Assembly: GCA_040902225.1 (NCBI GenBank)
Contig: JBBDXT010000004.1
Span: forward strand, 702,965 to 766,964
Direction: 5' to 3'
Origin: Chloroflexota bacterium
GTDB lineage: Bacteria > Chloroflexota > Limnocylindria > QHBO01
DNA length: 64,000 nt
In this document: positions 9,293 through 18,043 of the stretch, in pieces
Position numbering within the stretch: the first letter of the stretch is position 1
Layout of the letters: every line of letters starts with the position of its first letter
The notes under the pieces: model-generated
What the model saw: only the letters and a program-made list of their open reading frames with translations
Told to the model about the DNA's origin: nothing
Database searches by the model: none
Program-made: the position numbers and the translations under genes

Positions 9293-11842
9293 ATGCGACC
9301 GCCAGCGAGGGTGTGGACCCTCGTCGCAGCCATGCTCGGCTCGGCACTCGTGGTGTCGGCCCTCGTGCTGCCCCACCTGTCCGCGCTCGACCCGGCCTGG
9401 CAGCTGCCATGGTGGGTGATGGCGCCGGTCTTCTGGGCAGCCGAGGCTCAGGTGATCCACTTCCATTTCCGCCGCGGGGCGCACACCTTCTCCCTCAATG
9501 AACTGCCCCTCGTCGTCGGGTTCTTCCTGGCGAACCCGCTCGAGCTGGTGATCGCCCAGGCGATCGGCTCGGCGGCCGCCCTCGCCATCAACCGGCGCCA
9601 GCCGCCGGTAAAGCTCGCTTTCAACATCGGGTCCTTTGCCCTCTCATCGGTGGTGGGACTTGTGGTCTTCCGCGCGGTTGGAGCGGGTGGCTTGATCGAA
9701 CCGATGCGATGGTTTGCCGCCTTCCTCGCAGTCGGCATCTCGAATCTGGTAGGGGTCATCACCGTCGCCTCCGCCATCTCCATCTCGGAGGGCGTCCTTG
9801 GGGTTCCGAAGCTGCGCCAGATGATCGCGGTATCGTCGGTGGTGGCCATCACCAACACCAGCATCGCCCTGCTGGCGGTCATCATCATCGTCGCCGACTC
9901 GCGGGCGGTCTGGCTTCTGACCCTTCCGGTCGCAACCCTGTTCCTTGGCTATCGCGCCTTCATCGGCGCCAAGCAGCAGCATGAGTCGCTCGAGCTGCTG
10001 TACGAATCGACTCGCATCCTGCAGCGCACGCCCGAACTCGATTCGGCACTCGTCCAGCTGCTCTACCACAGCCGCACCATGTTCCGCGCTGAGCAGGCCG
10101 AGATCGTCCTTTTCCCATCGTCGCCCGGCGACAGCTACCTGATCACCTCGGTGGCCGAGGGACGGACGTCCGTGATGGCCGAGGCATCCGCGACCGCGTG
10201 GAGGCCTGTCCACAAGCACGTCGTGGAACACGGAACGGCATTCCTGCTCAACACGACCTCCATCGAGCTGGACGAGGACCACGAGGTCCGCGACGCGATG
10301 ATCGCGCCGCTCGGCACCGACGGGGGAGTCATCGGCGCGATGGTGATCGCCAACCGACTCGGGGACGTCAGCACCTTTACCGCTGAGGACCTTCGCCTGT
10401 TTGCCACGGTGGCCAACCATGCCGGCACCGCCCTGGAGAACGGGCAGCTCGAGCGCTCGCTGGCCAAGCTCTCCGTCCTGCAGGACGAGCTCAAGCACCA
10501 GGCATTCCACGACGGCCTCACCCAGCTCGCCAACCGCGGCCTCTTCGGAGAGAGCGTCAACGAACGCCTGGTTTCGACGCCACGCGGCAAGCGGTCGGTG
10601 GTGATGTTCGTCGACCTCGACGACTTCAAGTTCGTCAACGACATGTACGGCCATCCGGCCGGGGACGCCATGCTGGTCCAGGTGGCGGCACGGCTGCAGG
10701 CGTGCACGCGCACTTCGGACCTGACTGCCCGCCTGGGCGGCGACGAGTTCGCCATCCTGGTCGACGACGACCCGAGCCTCGCCAATGCGGAGCGGGTCGC
10801 CGGACGCATCGCGCAGATCCTCCAGGAGCCGTTCTCGATCGGCGACATCCAGACGCATGTCTCGGCCAGCATCGGCATCGCGGCCGGCAGCAGGGGCGAT
10901 TCAGCAGAGGACCTGCTGCGGCAGGCGGACGTCGCGATGTACAGCGCGAAGGCCGCGGGGAAGGGCCGCTGGGTCGTCTATAAGCCATCCATGCTCAAGA
11001 CGGTCCGCTCGCGGCATGACGTCGGCGCGGAGCTCCAGCTCGCCGTCGACCGCGGCGAATTCCAGCTTCGCTACCAGCCGGTCGTATCGCTCGAATCCGG
11101 CCGGATCGTCGGTGCTGAGGCACTCGTGCGCTGGAATCACCCCACCCGCGGCGAGGTCGGGCCCGACGAGTTCATCGGCAACGCCGAGGAGAACGCGATG
11201 ATCGTTCCGATCGGCCGCTGGGTGCTGGCCGAGGCATGCCGCGAGGCGGCCGGGTGGAGCCAGCAGGCGGGTGGTGCGGCGCCGTGGGTCGCAGCCAACC
11301 TGTCGGCTCGCCAGCTGCTGCACCCCACCCTGCTCGACGATGTCAGTACCGCGCTCGCGGCGTCTGGCCTTCCACCCTCCAGCCTGATCCTGGAGGTGAC
11401 CGAGACCGTGCTGCTGCATGACGCGGATGCAGCCATCGAGGTCCTCGGCAAGCTCCGTGCCCGTGGCATCCAGATCGCGCTCGACGACTTCGGAACCGGC
11501 TACTCCTCGCTCAGCTACCTCCACCGCTTCCCGATCGACATCCTGAAGATCGCGCAGGGCTTCGTCGATGTCGACGATGCGAAGGACGACCGATGGATCC
11601 TGGCCCAGGCGATCATCTCGCTCGGCAAGGCGCTCGGCCTGCGCGTGATCGCCGAGGGAGTCGAGCGACGCGCGCAGGTCCAGCGTCTCCAGAGCGCCGG
11701 CTGCGAGTTCGGCCAGGGGTTCTTCTTCGCCCGCCCGCTGCACGGGGACCGGCTCGGCGCGGAATTCGCGCGCGACAACGCCCAGCGCCTGGGCTCCGAC
11801 CGGATGGCCCGCTCCATCGCCATCGAGAGCACCGCAGCCTGA
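9293..11842 (+). CDS. Membrane GAF-GGDEF-EAL c-di-GMP turnover protein
   Basis: The 849-residue protein has about seven membrane helices (residues 1-225), a GAF-like domain (about 235-390), a GGDEF domain with intact GGDEF at 482-486 and an EAL domain with EAL at 609-611. An RxxD inhibitory site (RTSD) precedes GGDEF at the usual five-residue distance. The EAL part keeps EVTET, LDDFGTGYSS and AEGVE, so both synthesis and hydrolysis of c-di-GMP look possible. The gene follows the riboswitch-controlled subtilase, suggesting local signalling. ATG 9293 lacks a clear ribosome-binding site, so the start is moderately certain. The membrane sensor family was not identified. Confidence 0.93.
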   Translation: MRPPARVWTLVAAMLGSALVVSALVLPHLSALDPAWQLPWWVMAPVFWAAEAQVIHFHFRRGAHTFSLNELPLVVGFFLANPLELVIAQAIGSAAALAINRRQPPVKLAFNIGSFALSSVVGLVVFRAVGAGGLIEPMRWFAAFLAVGISNLVGVITVASAISISEGVLGVPKLRQMIAVSSVVAITNTSIALLAVIIIVADSRAVWLLTLPVATLFLGYRAFIGAKQQHESLELLYESTRILQRTPELDSALVQLLYHSRTMFRAEQAEIVLFPSSPGDSYLITSVAEGRTSVMAEASATAWRPVHKHVVEHGTAFLLNTTSIELDEDHEVRDAMIAPLGTDGGVIGAMVIANRLGDVSTFTAEDLRLFATVANHAGTALENGQLERSLAKLSVLQDELKHQAFHDGLTQLANRGLFGESVNERLVSTPRGKRSVVMFVDLDDFKFVNDMYGHPAGDAMLVQVAARLQACTRTSDLTARLGGDEFAILVDDDPSLANAERVAGRIAQILQEPFSIGDIQTHVSASIGIAAGSRGDSAEDLLRQADVAMYSAKAAGKGRWVVYKPSMLKTVRSRHDVGAELQLAVDRGEFQLRYQPVVSLESGRIVGAEALVRWNHPTRGEVGPDEFIGNAEENAMIVPIGRWVLAEACREAAGWSQQAGGAAPWVAANLSARQLLHPTLLDDVSTALAASGLPPSSLILEVTETVLLHDADAAIEVLGKLRARGIQIALDDFGTGYSSLSYLHRFPIDILKIAQGFVDVDDAKDDRWILAQAIISLGKALGLRVIAEGVERRAQVQRLQSAGCEFGQGFFFARPLHGDRLGAEFARDNAQRLGSDRMARSIAIESTAA

Positions 11843-11888
11843 CATCTTGGCGGCACAACCAGACGCCGCATCGCGCTACCCTGCGGTC

Positions 11889-12842
11889 ATGCGCTTCGCA
11901 CTGATGACGGAGCCCCAGCAGGGGCTGACCTACGACGAGATCCTGGCCCTGGCGCGTGCCGCCGAGGCGGCCGGGCTGCAGGCCTTCTTCCGCTCCGATC
12001 ACTACGGTTCCTTCGCGGGCCCGGCCGACGGACCGACCACCGATGCCTGGGCCACCCTTGCCGGCCTCGCCCGCGACACCTCCACGATCCGGATCGGGTC
12101 ACTCGTCTCGCCGGTCACGTTCCGCATTCCCGGCAGCTTCGCCAAGGTGGTCGCCACCGTCGACGAGATGAGTGGCGGGCGCGTCGAGGTGGGGATCGGC
12201 GCCGGCTGGAACGAGGAGGAGCACCAGGAGCTCGGGATTCCGTTTCCACCCCTGCGGGAGCGGTATGACCGGCTGGAGGAGTCATTGGCAATCCTGCATG
12301 GGCTTTGGACCGAGCCTGATGGCTGGGACTACGACGGCCAGCACTGGCAGGTCCGCAACGCTCGGCTGCGACCCCGGCCCACGTTCTCAGGCCAGCGACA
12401 CCCGCACCTGATCCTGGGCGGGGATGGCGGTCCTCGCCTGGCTCGCTTGGTTGCCACCTGGGCCGACGAATTCAATCGGCAATCGGCAACTCCCGACCGC
12501 CTGCGTGAGGCCTATGCCCGCATCGCGGCGGCCTGCGCCGACCTCGGGCGCGATCCCGAGACGGTTGTCCGCTCGGCGATGGTCGGAGTGCTGGTGGCCG
12601 AGACGGCGGGCGACCTCCGGGAGCGTGTGCAACAGCAGATCGCGATGCTCGGCGGCAATGGTGAGGATGCCGAGGCGTGGCTCCGCGAGCGGACGGGGCG
12701 TTGGATCATCGGTACGCCTGATGCCGCGCGCCAGACGATCGAGGCGCTTCGAGCCGCGGGAGCGCAGCGGGTCATGCTCCAGGACTTCCTGCCCCGCGAC
12801 CTCGAGATGGTCGCGCTGCTCGGCCGCATCGCCGCCGGCTGA
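11889..12842 (+). CDS. LLM-class F420-dependent oxidoreductase (Rv1855c-like)
   Basis: The 317-residue product is a luciferase-like TIM-barrel flavin/F420 enzyme. It opens with MRFALMTEPQQG, then has an AFFRSDHY motif near residue 37, a GRVEVGIGAGWNEEEH motif near residue 98 and LILGGDGG near residue 177. These match the Rv1855c-type subgroup of probable F420-dependent oxidoreductases. ATG 11889 gives the expected N-terminus; an in-frame TTG 42 bases upstream is less likely. The substrate is unknown. It implies that the organism makes coenzyme F420, but no F420 biosynthesis gene is seen here. Confidence 0.88.
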   Translation: MRFALMTEPQQGLTYDEILALARAAEAAGLQAFFRSDHYGSFAGPADGPTTDAWATLAGLARDTSTIRIGSLVSPVTFRIPGSFAKVVATVDEMSGGRVEVGIGAGWNEEEHQELGIPFPPLRERYDRLEESLAILHGLWTEPDGWDYDGQHWQVRNARLRPRPTFSGQRHPHLILGGDGGPRLARLVATWADEFNRQSATPDRLREAYARIAAACADLGRDPETVVRSAMVGVLVAETAGDLRERVQQQIAMLGGNGEDAEAWLRERTGRWIIGTPDAARQTIEALRAAGAQRVMLQDFLPRDLEMVALLGRIAAG

Positions 12843-12873
12843 CCCGTCGGAGGTCGGCCGACGCCGCTTGCGC

Positions 12874-12879
12874 TACACT
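12874..12879 (+). promoter_or_regulatory. Possible -10 element of the rny promoter
   Basis: TACACT lies about 115 nt before the rny start in the only gap of this region. No good -35 hexamer is seen at 16-18 nt, so support is weak. Confidence 0.3.
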
Positions 12880-12972
12880 CGCCACTTCAGTCTCCGAGCC
12901 GATGGAAGGCAGGGACTGGCGATCGTGATGAGCATTTGACACGCGCAGCGAGGCGGCGCGAGCGCCCACGGG

Positions 12973-12993
12973 GGCTCCACAAGTGGAGGAGCC
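12973..12993 (+). promoter_or_regulatory. Alternative hairpins covering the rny ribosome-binding site
   Basis: Two exclusive stems can form: CTCCAC/GTGGAG (12975-12980 with 12983-12988) or GGCTCC/GGAGCC (12973-12978 with 12988-12993). Both include the GGAGG that serves ATG 12995, so translation of RNase Y may be controlled in the leader. Confidence 0.4.
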
Positions 12994-12994
12994 G

Positions 12995-14524
12995 ATGCCT
13001 GACAGTACCGTCGTCGTGGCGGCAGCAGCCGCCCTCGTCGTTGGGATCGCAATTGGATACCTGTCGCGTCGCTTCCTGGCAGCAAACAGCGTCAAGCACG
13101 CCGAGGGCTATGCCGAGCGGCTGATGGCCGAGGCGCGGGCCAAGCAGAAGGAGATCGTCCTCGAGGGCAAGGACGACGCCCTGAAGGTGCAGCGTGCGGC
13201 GGAGGAGGAGGCGCGCGAGAAGCGCACCGACCTGCAACGCCAGGAACGCCTCCTGCTCGATCGTGCCGAAGCCCTGGATCGCAAGGTCGAATCGCTCGAA
13301 CGACGCGAGGTGGCGTTCGAGGAGCGGCAACGCGACATCGACGCCGAGAAGGCGCGCCTGGCGGAGCTCCAGCAGCAGCAGCTGGTCGAGCTCGAGCGGG
13401 TCAGTGGCCTCACCGCCTCAGAGGCGCGCCAGAGCCTCATCCAGCTGATCGTGGACGAGGCGCAGGCAGAGGCGCACCAGCACGTCCGCGAGATCGAGCG
13501 CCACGCCGTGGAGGAGGGCGAGGAGCACGCCCGTCGCGTCCTCACTACCGTCATGCAGCGCATCGCGGCCGACCACACCTCGGAGGCAACGGTGACGGTG
13601 GTGCCGCTCCCGTCGGAGGAGATGAAAGGTCGCATCATCGGCCGCGAGGGCCGCAACATTCGAGCCCTCGAACAGGCGACCGGGGTCGATCTCATCATCG
13701 ATGACACACCGGAGGCGGTGGTCCTCTCCGGATTCGACCCCGTCCGTCGCGAGGTGGCCCGCATGGCCCTCACCAAGCTCATCAGCGACGGACGCATCCA
13801 CCCCGGCCGGATCGAGGAGACGGTGGCCAAGTGCCGCGCCGAGATCGAGGTCGTGATGCGCCAGGCGGGCGAGCAGGCGGCCTACGACGCCGGCGTGCCG
13901 GGCCTGCATCCGGAGCTGATCAAGCTGCTCGGCCGACTGAAGTACCGGACCAGCTATGGCCAGAACGTGCTGAACCACTGCGTCGAGACCGCACGCCTCA
14001 GCGGTCTGCTGGCCGCCGAGATCGGCGCCAACATTCCCGAGTCCAAGAAGGGTGGACTGCTCCACGACATCGGCAAGGCGATCGACCACGAGGTCGATGG
14101 GCCGCACGCCCTGATCGGCGGCGACATTGCGAAGCGCTACGGGGTCAACCCCGTCGTCTGCAACTGCATCGCCGCGCACCACCAGGAGGTCGAGCAGGAA
14201 TCGACCGAGGCGACGGTGGTGCAGATCGCCGACGCCATCAGCGCGTCTCGGCCGGGGGCCCGCGGCGAGTCCCTCGACAACTACGTGAAGCGGCTCGACG
14301 ACCTGCAGCAGATCGCACTCGCCTTCCCCGGGGTGGAGCGCTGCTACGCCATCCAGGCCGGCCGTGAGATCAGGATCCTCGTCCGGCCCGAGGAGATGGA
14401 TGACATGGCATCCAGCCGCCTGGCCCGTGACGTGGTCAAGAAGATCGAGGAACAGCTCCAGTATCCCGGCCAGATCAAGGTGACCGTGATCCGCGAGACG
14501 CGCGCGGTCGACTACGCGCGATGA
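12995..14524 (+). CDS. rny: Ribonuclease Y
   Basis: RNase Y is the membrane-anchored endoribonuclease that starts mRNA decay in many bacteria lacking RNase E. The 509-residue product has an N-terminal membrane helix (about residues 5-23), a long coiled coil (about 30-190), a KH domain with GRIIGREGRN near residue 212, and an HD domain with LLHDIGKAIDHE near residue 353. ATG 12995 follows GGAGG by six bases. The gene overlaps the ymdB start by four bases (ATGA), and miaA follows directly. RNase J, PNPase and RNase III are encoded elsewhere in the window. Confidence 0.97.
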   Translation: MPDSTVVVAAAAALVVGIAIGYLSRRFLAANSVKHAEGYAERLMAEARAKQKEIVLEGKDDALKVQRAAEEEAREKRTDLQRQERLLLDRAEALDRKVESLERREVAFEERQRDIDAEKARLAELQQQQLVELERVSGLTASEARQSLIQLIVDEAQAEAHQHVREIERHAVEEGEEHARRVLTTVMQRIAADHTSEATVTVVPLPSEEMKGRIIGREGRNIRALEQATGVDLIIDDTPEAVVLSGFDPVRREVARMALTKLISDGRIHPGRIEETVAKCRAEIEVVMRQAGEQAAYDAGVPGLHPELIKLLGRLKYRTSYGQNVLNHCVETARLSGLLAAEIGANIPESKKGGLLHDIGKAIDHEVDGPHALIGGDIAKRYGVNPVVCNCIAAHHQEVEQESTEATVVQIADAISASRPGARGESLDNYVKRLDDLQQIALAFPGVERCYAIQAGREIRILVRPEEMDDMASSRLARDVVKKIEEQLQYPGQIKVTVIRETRAVDYAR

Positions 14525-15330
14525 CCGACCGCACCGCGCTCCTGCGGTGCATGGTCATCGGCGACATCATCGGCAAGCCGGGGCGGCTGGCGGTCGTCAG
14601 CAGCCTCGGTGATCTGCGCAGCGAGCTCGATCTCGACCTGGTCATCGCCAACGGCGAGAACCTGGCGGCCGGCGCCGGCCTGACTCCGAGCCTCGCCGAG
14701 GAGCTGTTTGCCAATGGTGTGGACGTCATCACCAGCGGCAATCACATCTGGGACAAGCGCGAGATTTACGACTACCTCGATAGCGGCCGGCCGGTGCTGC
14801 GCCCGCTCAACTATCCCGATGACGCACCCGGCAAGGGCTGGCTGCTGCACGTATTGCCCGACGGTGACCGGGTGGCGGTCGTGAACGTCATGGGTCGCGT
14901 CTTCATGAATCAGCTCGACTCGCCCTTCGCCGCCATGGACAGCCTGCTCGACGGGGCGGCGGAGCCGCTGCCCCCCCTCCGGATCGTGGATTTCCACTGC
15001 GAGATCACCAGCGAAAAGAACGCCATGGGCTGGTACCTCGATGGCCGCGTGACCGCCGTCCTGGGCACCCACACCCACGTGCCCACCGCTGACTCCCGCC
15101 TCCTGCCCAAGGGCACCGCCTACATCAGCGACGTCGGCATGACCGGCCCCCGCGACTCGGTGATCGGCTTCTCGCTCGAGACCGTGCTGCCGCGCTTCCT
15201 GACCCACCTTCCGACCCGTTTCGCGGTGGCCGATGGGCCGGTGGCGTTCAATGCGGTGGTGATCGAAGCCGAACGGGGGACCGGTCGCGCCACGTCGATC
15301 ACGCAGCTGCAGCGACTCATCGAGGTCTGA
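14521..15330 (+). CDS. ymdB: YmdB family metallophosphoesterase (TIGR00282)
   Basis: YmdB-type proteins are metal-dependent phosphodiesterases; in Bacillus the protein influences RNase Y-dependent RNA decay and biofilm choice. The 269-residue product has the metal-site motifs GDIIGKPG near residue 14, NGEN near residue 44, SGNHIWDK near residue 72, DFHCEITSEK near residue 157 and GTHTHVPTAD near residue 181. Coupling to rny through a four-base ATGA overlap supports a shared role in RNA turnover. The physiological substrate is not settled. Confidence 0.93.
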   Translation: MTDRTALLRCMVIGDIIGKPGRLAVVSSLGDLRSELDLDLVIANGENLAAGAGLTPSLAEELFANGVDVITSGNHIWDKREIYDYLDSGRPVLRPLNYPDDAPGKGWLLHVLPDGDRVAVVNVMGRVFMNQLDSPFAAMDSLLDGAAEPLPPLRIVDFHCEITSEKNAMGWYLDGRVTAVLGTHTHVPTADSRLLPKGTAYISDVGMTGPRDSVIGFSLETVLPRFLTHLPTRFAVADGPVAFNAVVIEAERGTGRATSITQLQRLIEV

Positions 15331-16257
15331 TTGGGACCGATTGCGGCCATCGTCGGCCCAACCGGCTCGGGCAAGACGGACCTGTCGCTGGCGCTGGCCG
15401 CGCGATTCCCGATCGAGATCCTGGTCGCCGACTCGCGCCAGGTGTACCGCGGAATGGATATCGGGACGGCCAAGCCCGATGCGCAGGCACGGGCCGCGGT
15501 CCCGCACCACCTGCTCGACCTGGTGGCGCCCGGAGAACCGTTCAGCGTCGCGGCATGGGCCGGCCAGGCGCGGCGCCTGGTTGCCGAGGTGAGTGCTCGA
15601 GGCCGGCTGCCGCTGCTTGTCGGTGGCAGCGGCCTGTACCTGACCGCCCTGCTGGACGGGTACACCTTCGGCGCGGCGCCACGTCGCGAGTACCGCGCCC
15701 GGCTGAGTCAGGAGCTGGCCGCGACCGGGATCGGCGTGCTCGCGGACTGGCTGCGGGCGATCGATCCATTGAGCGCGGCGAGGACCGACCTGCGCAACCC
15801 CCGCCGTGTGGCGCGGGCCCTCGAACGCGTCGACGCCGCCGTTGACGGGAGCACCATCCCGCCAGCTGCGCGACCGTGGGCAGGGCCGGTCGTGCTGATC
15901 GGCGTCAACCGGCCGACCGATGTCCTGAATCGACGCATCGACCAGCGCGCGCGCTGGCTCTTCGAGAATGGCCTCGTCGAGGAGGTGCGTGATCTGATCG
16001 AGGCCGGCCACGATGCGCGGCAGGCGCCTCTCACCGGACATGGGTACAGCGAGGCTGCTCACTACCTGGCGGGGGAGTGGTCGCTCGAGGAGGCGGTGGC
16101 TGTCACGGCACGCCGCACGCGGCAATATGCCAAGCGGCAACGGACCTGGTTTCGGCGGGATCGCCGCATCGTTTGGCTCGAGGCCGGTGACGCGCCCGGC
16201 GACGACCCGGCACTCCTCGCGGAGGCGGAGCGGCTGCTGGAGGGGATACTGCCCTAG
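15331..16257 (+). CDS. miaA: tRNA dimethylallyltransferase MiaA
   Basis: MiaA adds a dimethylallyl group to N6 of A37 in tRNAs that read codons beginning with U. The 308-residue product has the P-loop GPTGSGKTD at residues 9-17, DSRQVYRGMDIGTAKP near residue 35, VGGSGLYLTALL near residue 94, GVNRP near residue 190 and the late RQYAKRQRTWFRRD tRNA-binding motif. The start is TTG 15331, immediately after the ymdB stop codon, giving the expected short N-terminus. It closes the rny-ymdB-miaA unit. miaB is not present in the window. Confidence 0.96.
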   Translation: MGPIAAIVGPTGSGKTDLSLALAARFPIEILVADSRQVYRGMDIGTAKPDAQARAAVPHHLLDLVAPGEPFSVAAWAGQARRLVAEVSARGRLPLLVGGSGLYLTALLDGYTFGAAPRREYRARLSQELAATGIGVLADWLRAIDPLSAARTDLRNPRRVARALERVDAAVDGSTIPPAARPWAGPVVLIGVNRPTDVLNRRIDQRARWLFENGLVEEVRDLIEAGHDARQAPLTGHGYSEAAHYLAGEWSLEEAVAVTARRTRQYAKRQRTWFRRDRRIVWLEAGDAPGDDPALLAEAERLLEGILP

Positions 16258-16270
16258 CGGCGGGCCTAGG
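16253..16270. terminator. Possible bidirectional hairpin between convergent genes
   Basis: CCTAG (16253-16257) and CTAGG (16266-16270) can pair across an 8-nt loop that spans the eight-base gap between miaA and the convergent GGDEF-EAL gene. Each arm contains a stop codon. The stem is short and there is no T tract. Confidence 0.25.
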
Positions 16271-17909
16271 CGGTGGGGGTCGCCAGTCCGATCTTGCGCC
16301 GCCAGGCGTCCAGGTCGGCGTCCTCCGCGCCTGCGACGGGGCGGGTCTGGCGGTCGGCGGCTCGCATCAGGCGCATCTCGCCGGCCCAGTCGGGGAGCGG
16401 TCCTGGCCGGCTGAACAGGTAGCCCTGCGCGGCGGTGACCCCCAGCTCGGTCAGCTGCGCGACCTGCTCTTCGTGCTCGACCCCCTCGCCGATGACCAGT
16501 GCGCCGGTTCGGGTGGCAAAGGCCACGATCGACTCGACCACCGCGCTCGACGGGGCGCTGGTCGAGCTGCGCTGGATCAGGCCCAGATCGACCTTGACGA
16601 CGTCGAAGTGCAGGTCGCTCAGGAGCCGCAGGCCCGAGTTGCCGGCCCCGAGATCATCGGCCGCCATGCGCATTCCGGCGCTCCGGCAGGTGTCGAGCTT
16701 GTGGCGCACGCGCTCGAGGTCAGCGATCGGCTGGTGCTCCGTGAGCTCGATGATCAGCCGATCGGGCGGAAAATCGTAGCGGGCCAGGATATTGAGCATG
16801 GCGGGGGCGCTGAACTCAGGCGCCTCGATCGTGCGCGGCGACATGTTGACGCTCAGGAACAGCTCCTTGGGCATCCTCGCGGCGGCCGCCACGATCACCT
16901 CCACACAGGCGAGGTCGAGCGGCACCACGTGCCCACTCTCTTCGGCCGCCGCGAAGAGGCTCGCCGGATCTGGGTACGGCGCCGGGGGTACCGGCCGGAT
17001 GAGACCCTCGTAGCCAAGCGTCCCGCCGGTTACGAGATCGACGATCGGCTGGAAGACGGGCCGCAGCAGGTTCTGCTCGATCACCACCGCAATGGCGGCC
17101 GATGTGCTGGCGGCATTGGCCGCGATCTCCGCGGCCGGATCGAAGACGAGCACCTCGGTACGGCCCGCGCGCTTGGCGGCATGGAGGGCGGTGTCGGCCT
17201 GCGCGTAGAGCTGGGTGCGGGTCGTTGCCGGGTTGGGCAACGACGAGATGCCTGCCGAGAAGGAGAGGGGCTTGATCTTCGGATCGCGAACGTTGGGCTG
17301 CAGGGCAGAGACCAGGAGGCGCCGTGCCACGATGTGGGCGGCCTCGGCATCGGTGTGTGGCAGGAGCAGGGCGAATTCGTCGCCACCGATCCGGAAGGGC
17401 CGGTCCACCTTGCGCAGCACCGACCCCACCAGCCTGCCGAACGACGCAAGCTGCTGGTCGCCGACGGCGTGGCCGGCGCTGTCGTTGATCTGCTTGAAGT
17501 CGTCGAGGTCGATCAGCACCAGGGCGACTGGGACCTCGTACCGAGTCGCATTCGCGATCTGGCTGTCGAGCTCCTCCTGGAAGGCGCGGTGGTTCCCCAG
17601 CCCGGTCAGCGGGTCGCGCAGCGCTTCCGCGACCGCCTCCTGGTAGCGGACCTGCAGGTCGGCGCGGGAGCGGGTGAGGGGTCGAATCAGCATCATCGCC
17701 AGCCCAAAGGCCGAGAGGCAGGCCCCGATCCCGACACTGGCGGCGACGCGGACCAGGCTGTTGGGCAGCGTGACGGTGAGCAGGGTCTCAGCGGCGATGC
17801 TCGCGGCGGCGCCGGCAGTCAGCGGGATCAGCATCCGCACCGCCATGCTCGCCGTCGACGGGACGCCTGGCTTCGTGCTGCCCTCGGGCTGCACGCTCGC
17901 ATCGTTCAC
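16266..17909 (-). CDS. GGDEF-EAL c-di-GMP protein with two membrane helices
   Basis: The 547-residue product has two hydrophobic helices (about residues 20-46 and 49-76), a GGDEF domain with intact IGGDEFALL, and a C-terminal EAL-type domain. An RxxD inhibitory site (RKVD) stands five residues before GGDEF. The EAL signature reads EGL, but ELTE, ADDLGAG and GEGVE metal/catalytic motifs remain, so phosphodiesterase activity is plausible. GTG 17909 follows AGGAGG by five bases and is preferred over a longer frame that would reach the hflX side. It is transcribed away from hflX and converges on miaA. No input domain is seen. Confidence 0.92.
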   Translation of the reverse strand: MNDASVQPEGSTKPGVPSTASMAVRMLIPLTAGAAASIAAETLLTVTLPNSLVRVAASVGIGACLSAFGLAMMLIRPLTRSRADLQVRYQEAVAEALRDPLTGLGNHRAFQEELDSQIANATRYEVPVALVLIDLDDFKQINDSAGHAVGDQQLASFGRLVGSVLRKVDRPFRIGGDEFALLLPHTDAEAAHIVARRLLVSALQPNVRDPKIKPLSFSAGISSLPNPATTRTQLYAQADTALHAAKRAGRTEVLVFDPAAEIAANAASTSAAIAVVIEQNLLRPVFQPIVDLVTGGTLGYEGLIRPVPPAPYPDPASLFAAAEESGHVVPLDLACVEVIVAAAARMPKELFLSVNMSPRTIEAPEFSAPAMLNILARYDFPPDRLIIELTEHQPIADLERVRHKLDTCRSAGMRMAADDLGAGNSGLRLLSDLHFDVVKVDLGLIQRSSTSAPSSAVVESIVAFATRTGALVIGEGVEHEEQVAQLTELGVTAAQGYLFSRPGPLPDWAGEMRLMRAADRQTRPVAGAEDADLDAWRRKIGLATPTA

Positions 17910-18043
17910 CGAGTCCTCCTGTGCCGGAAGCGGTGAAGGATGTATCGCAGATCGACCTGCCTTGCGCCGTAGCCAATAAGTACCCTCCTGCCACCATCGG
18001 GCCAACGGCCGTCTTCGGGAGCTCGGCTACCATTGGCCTCCGA

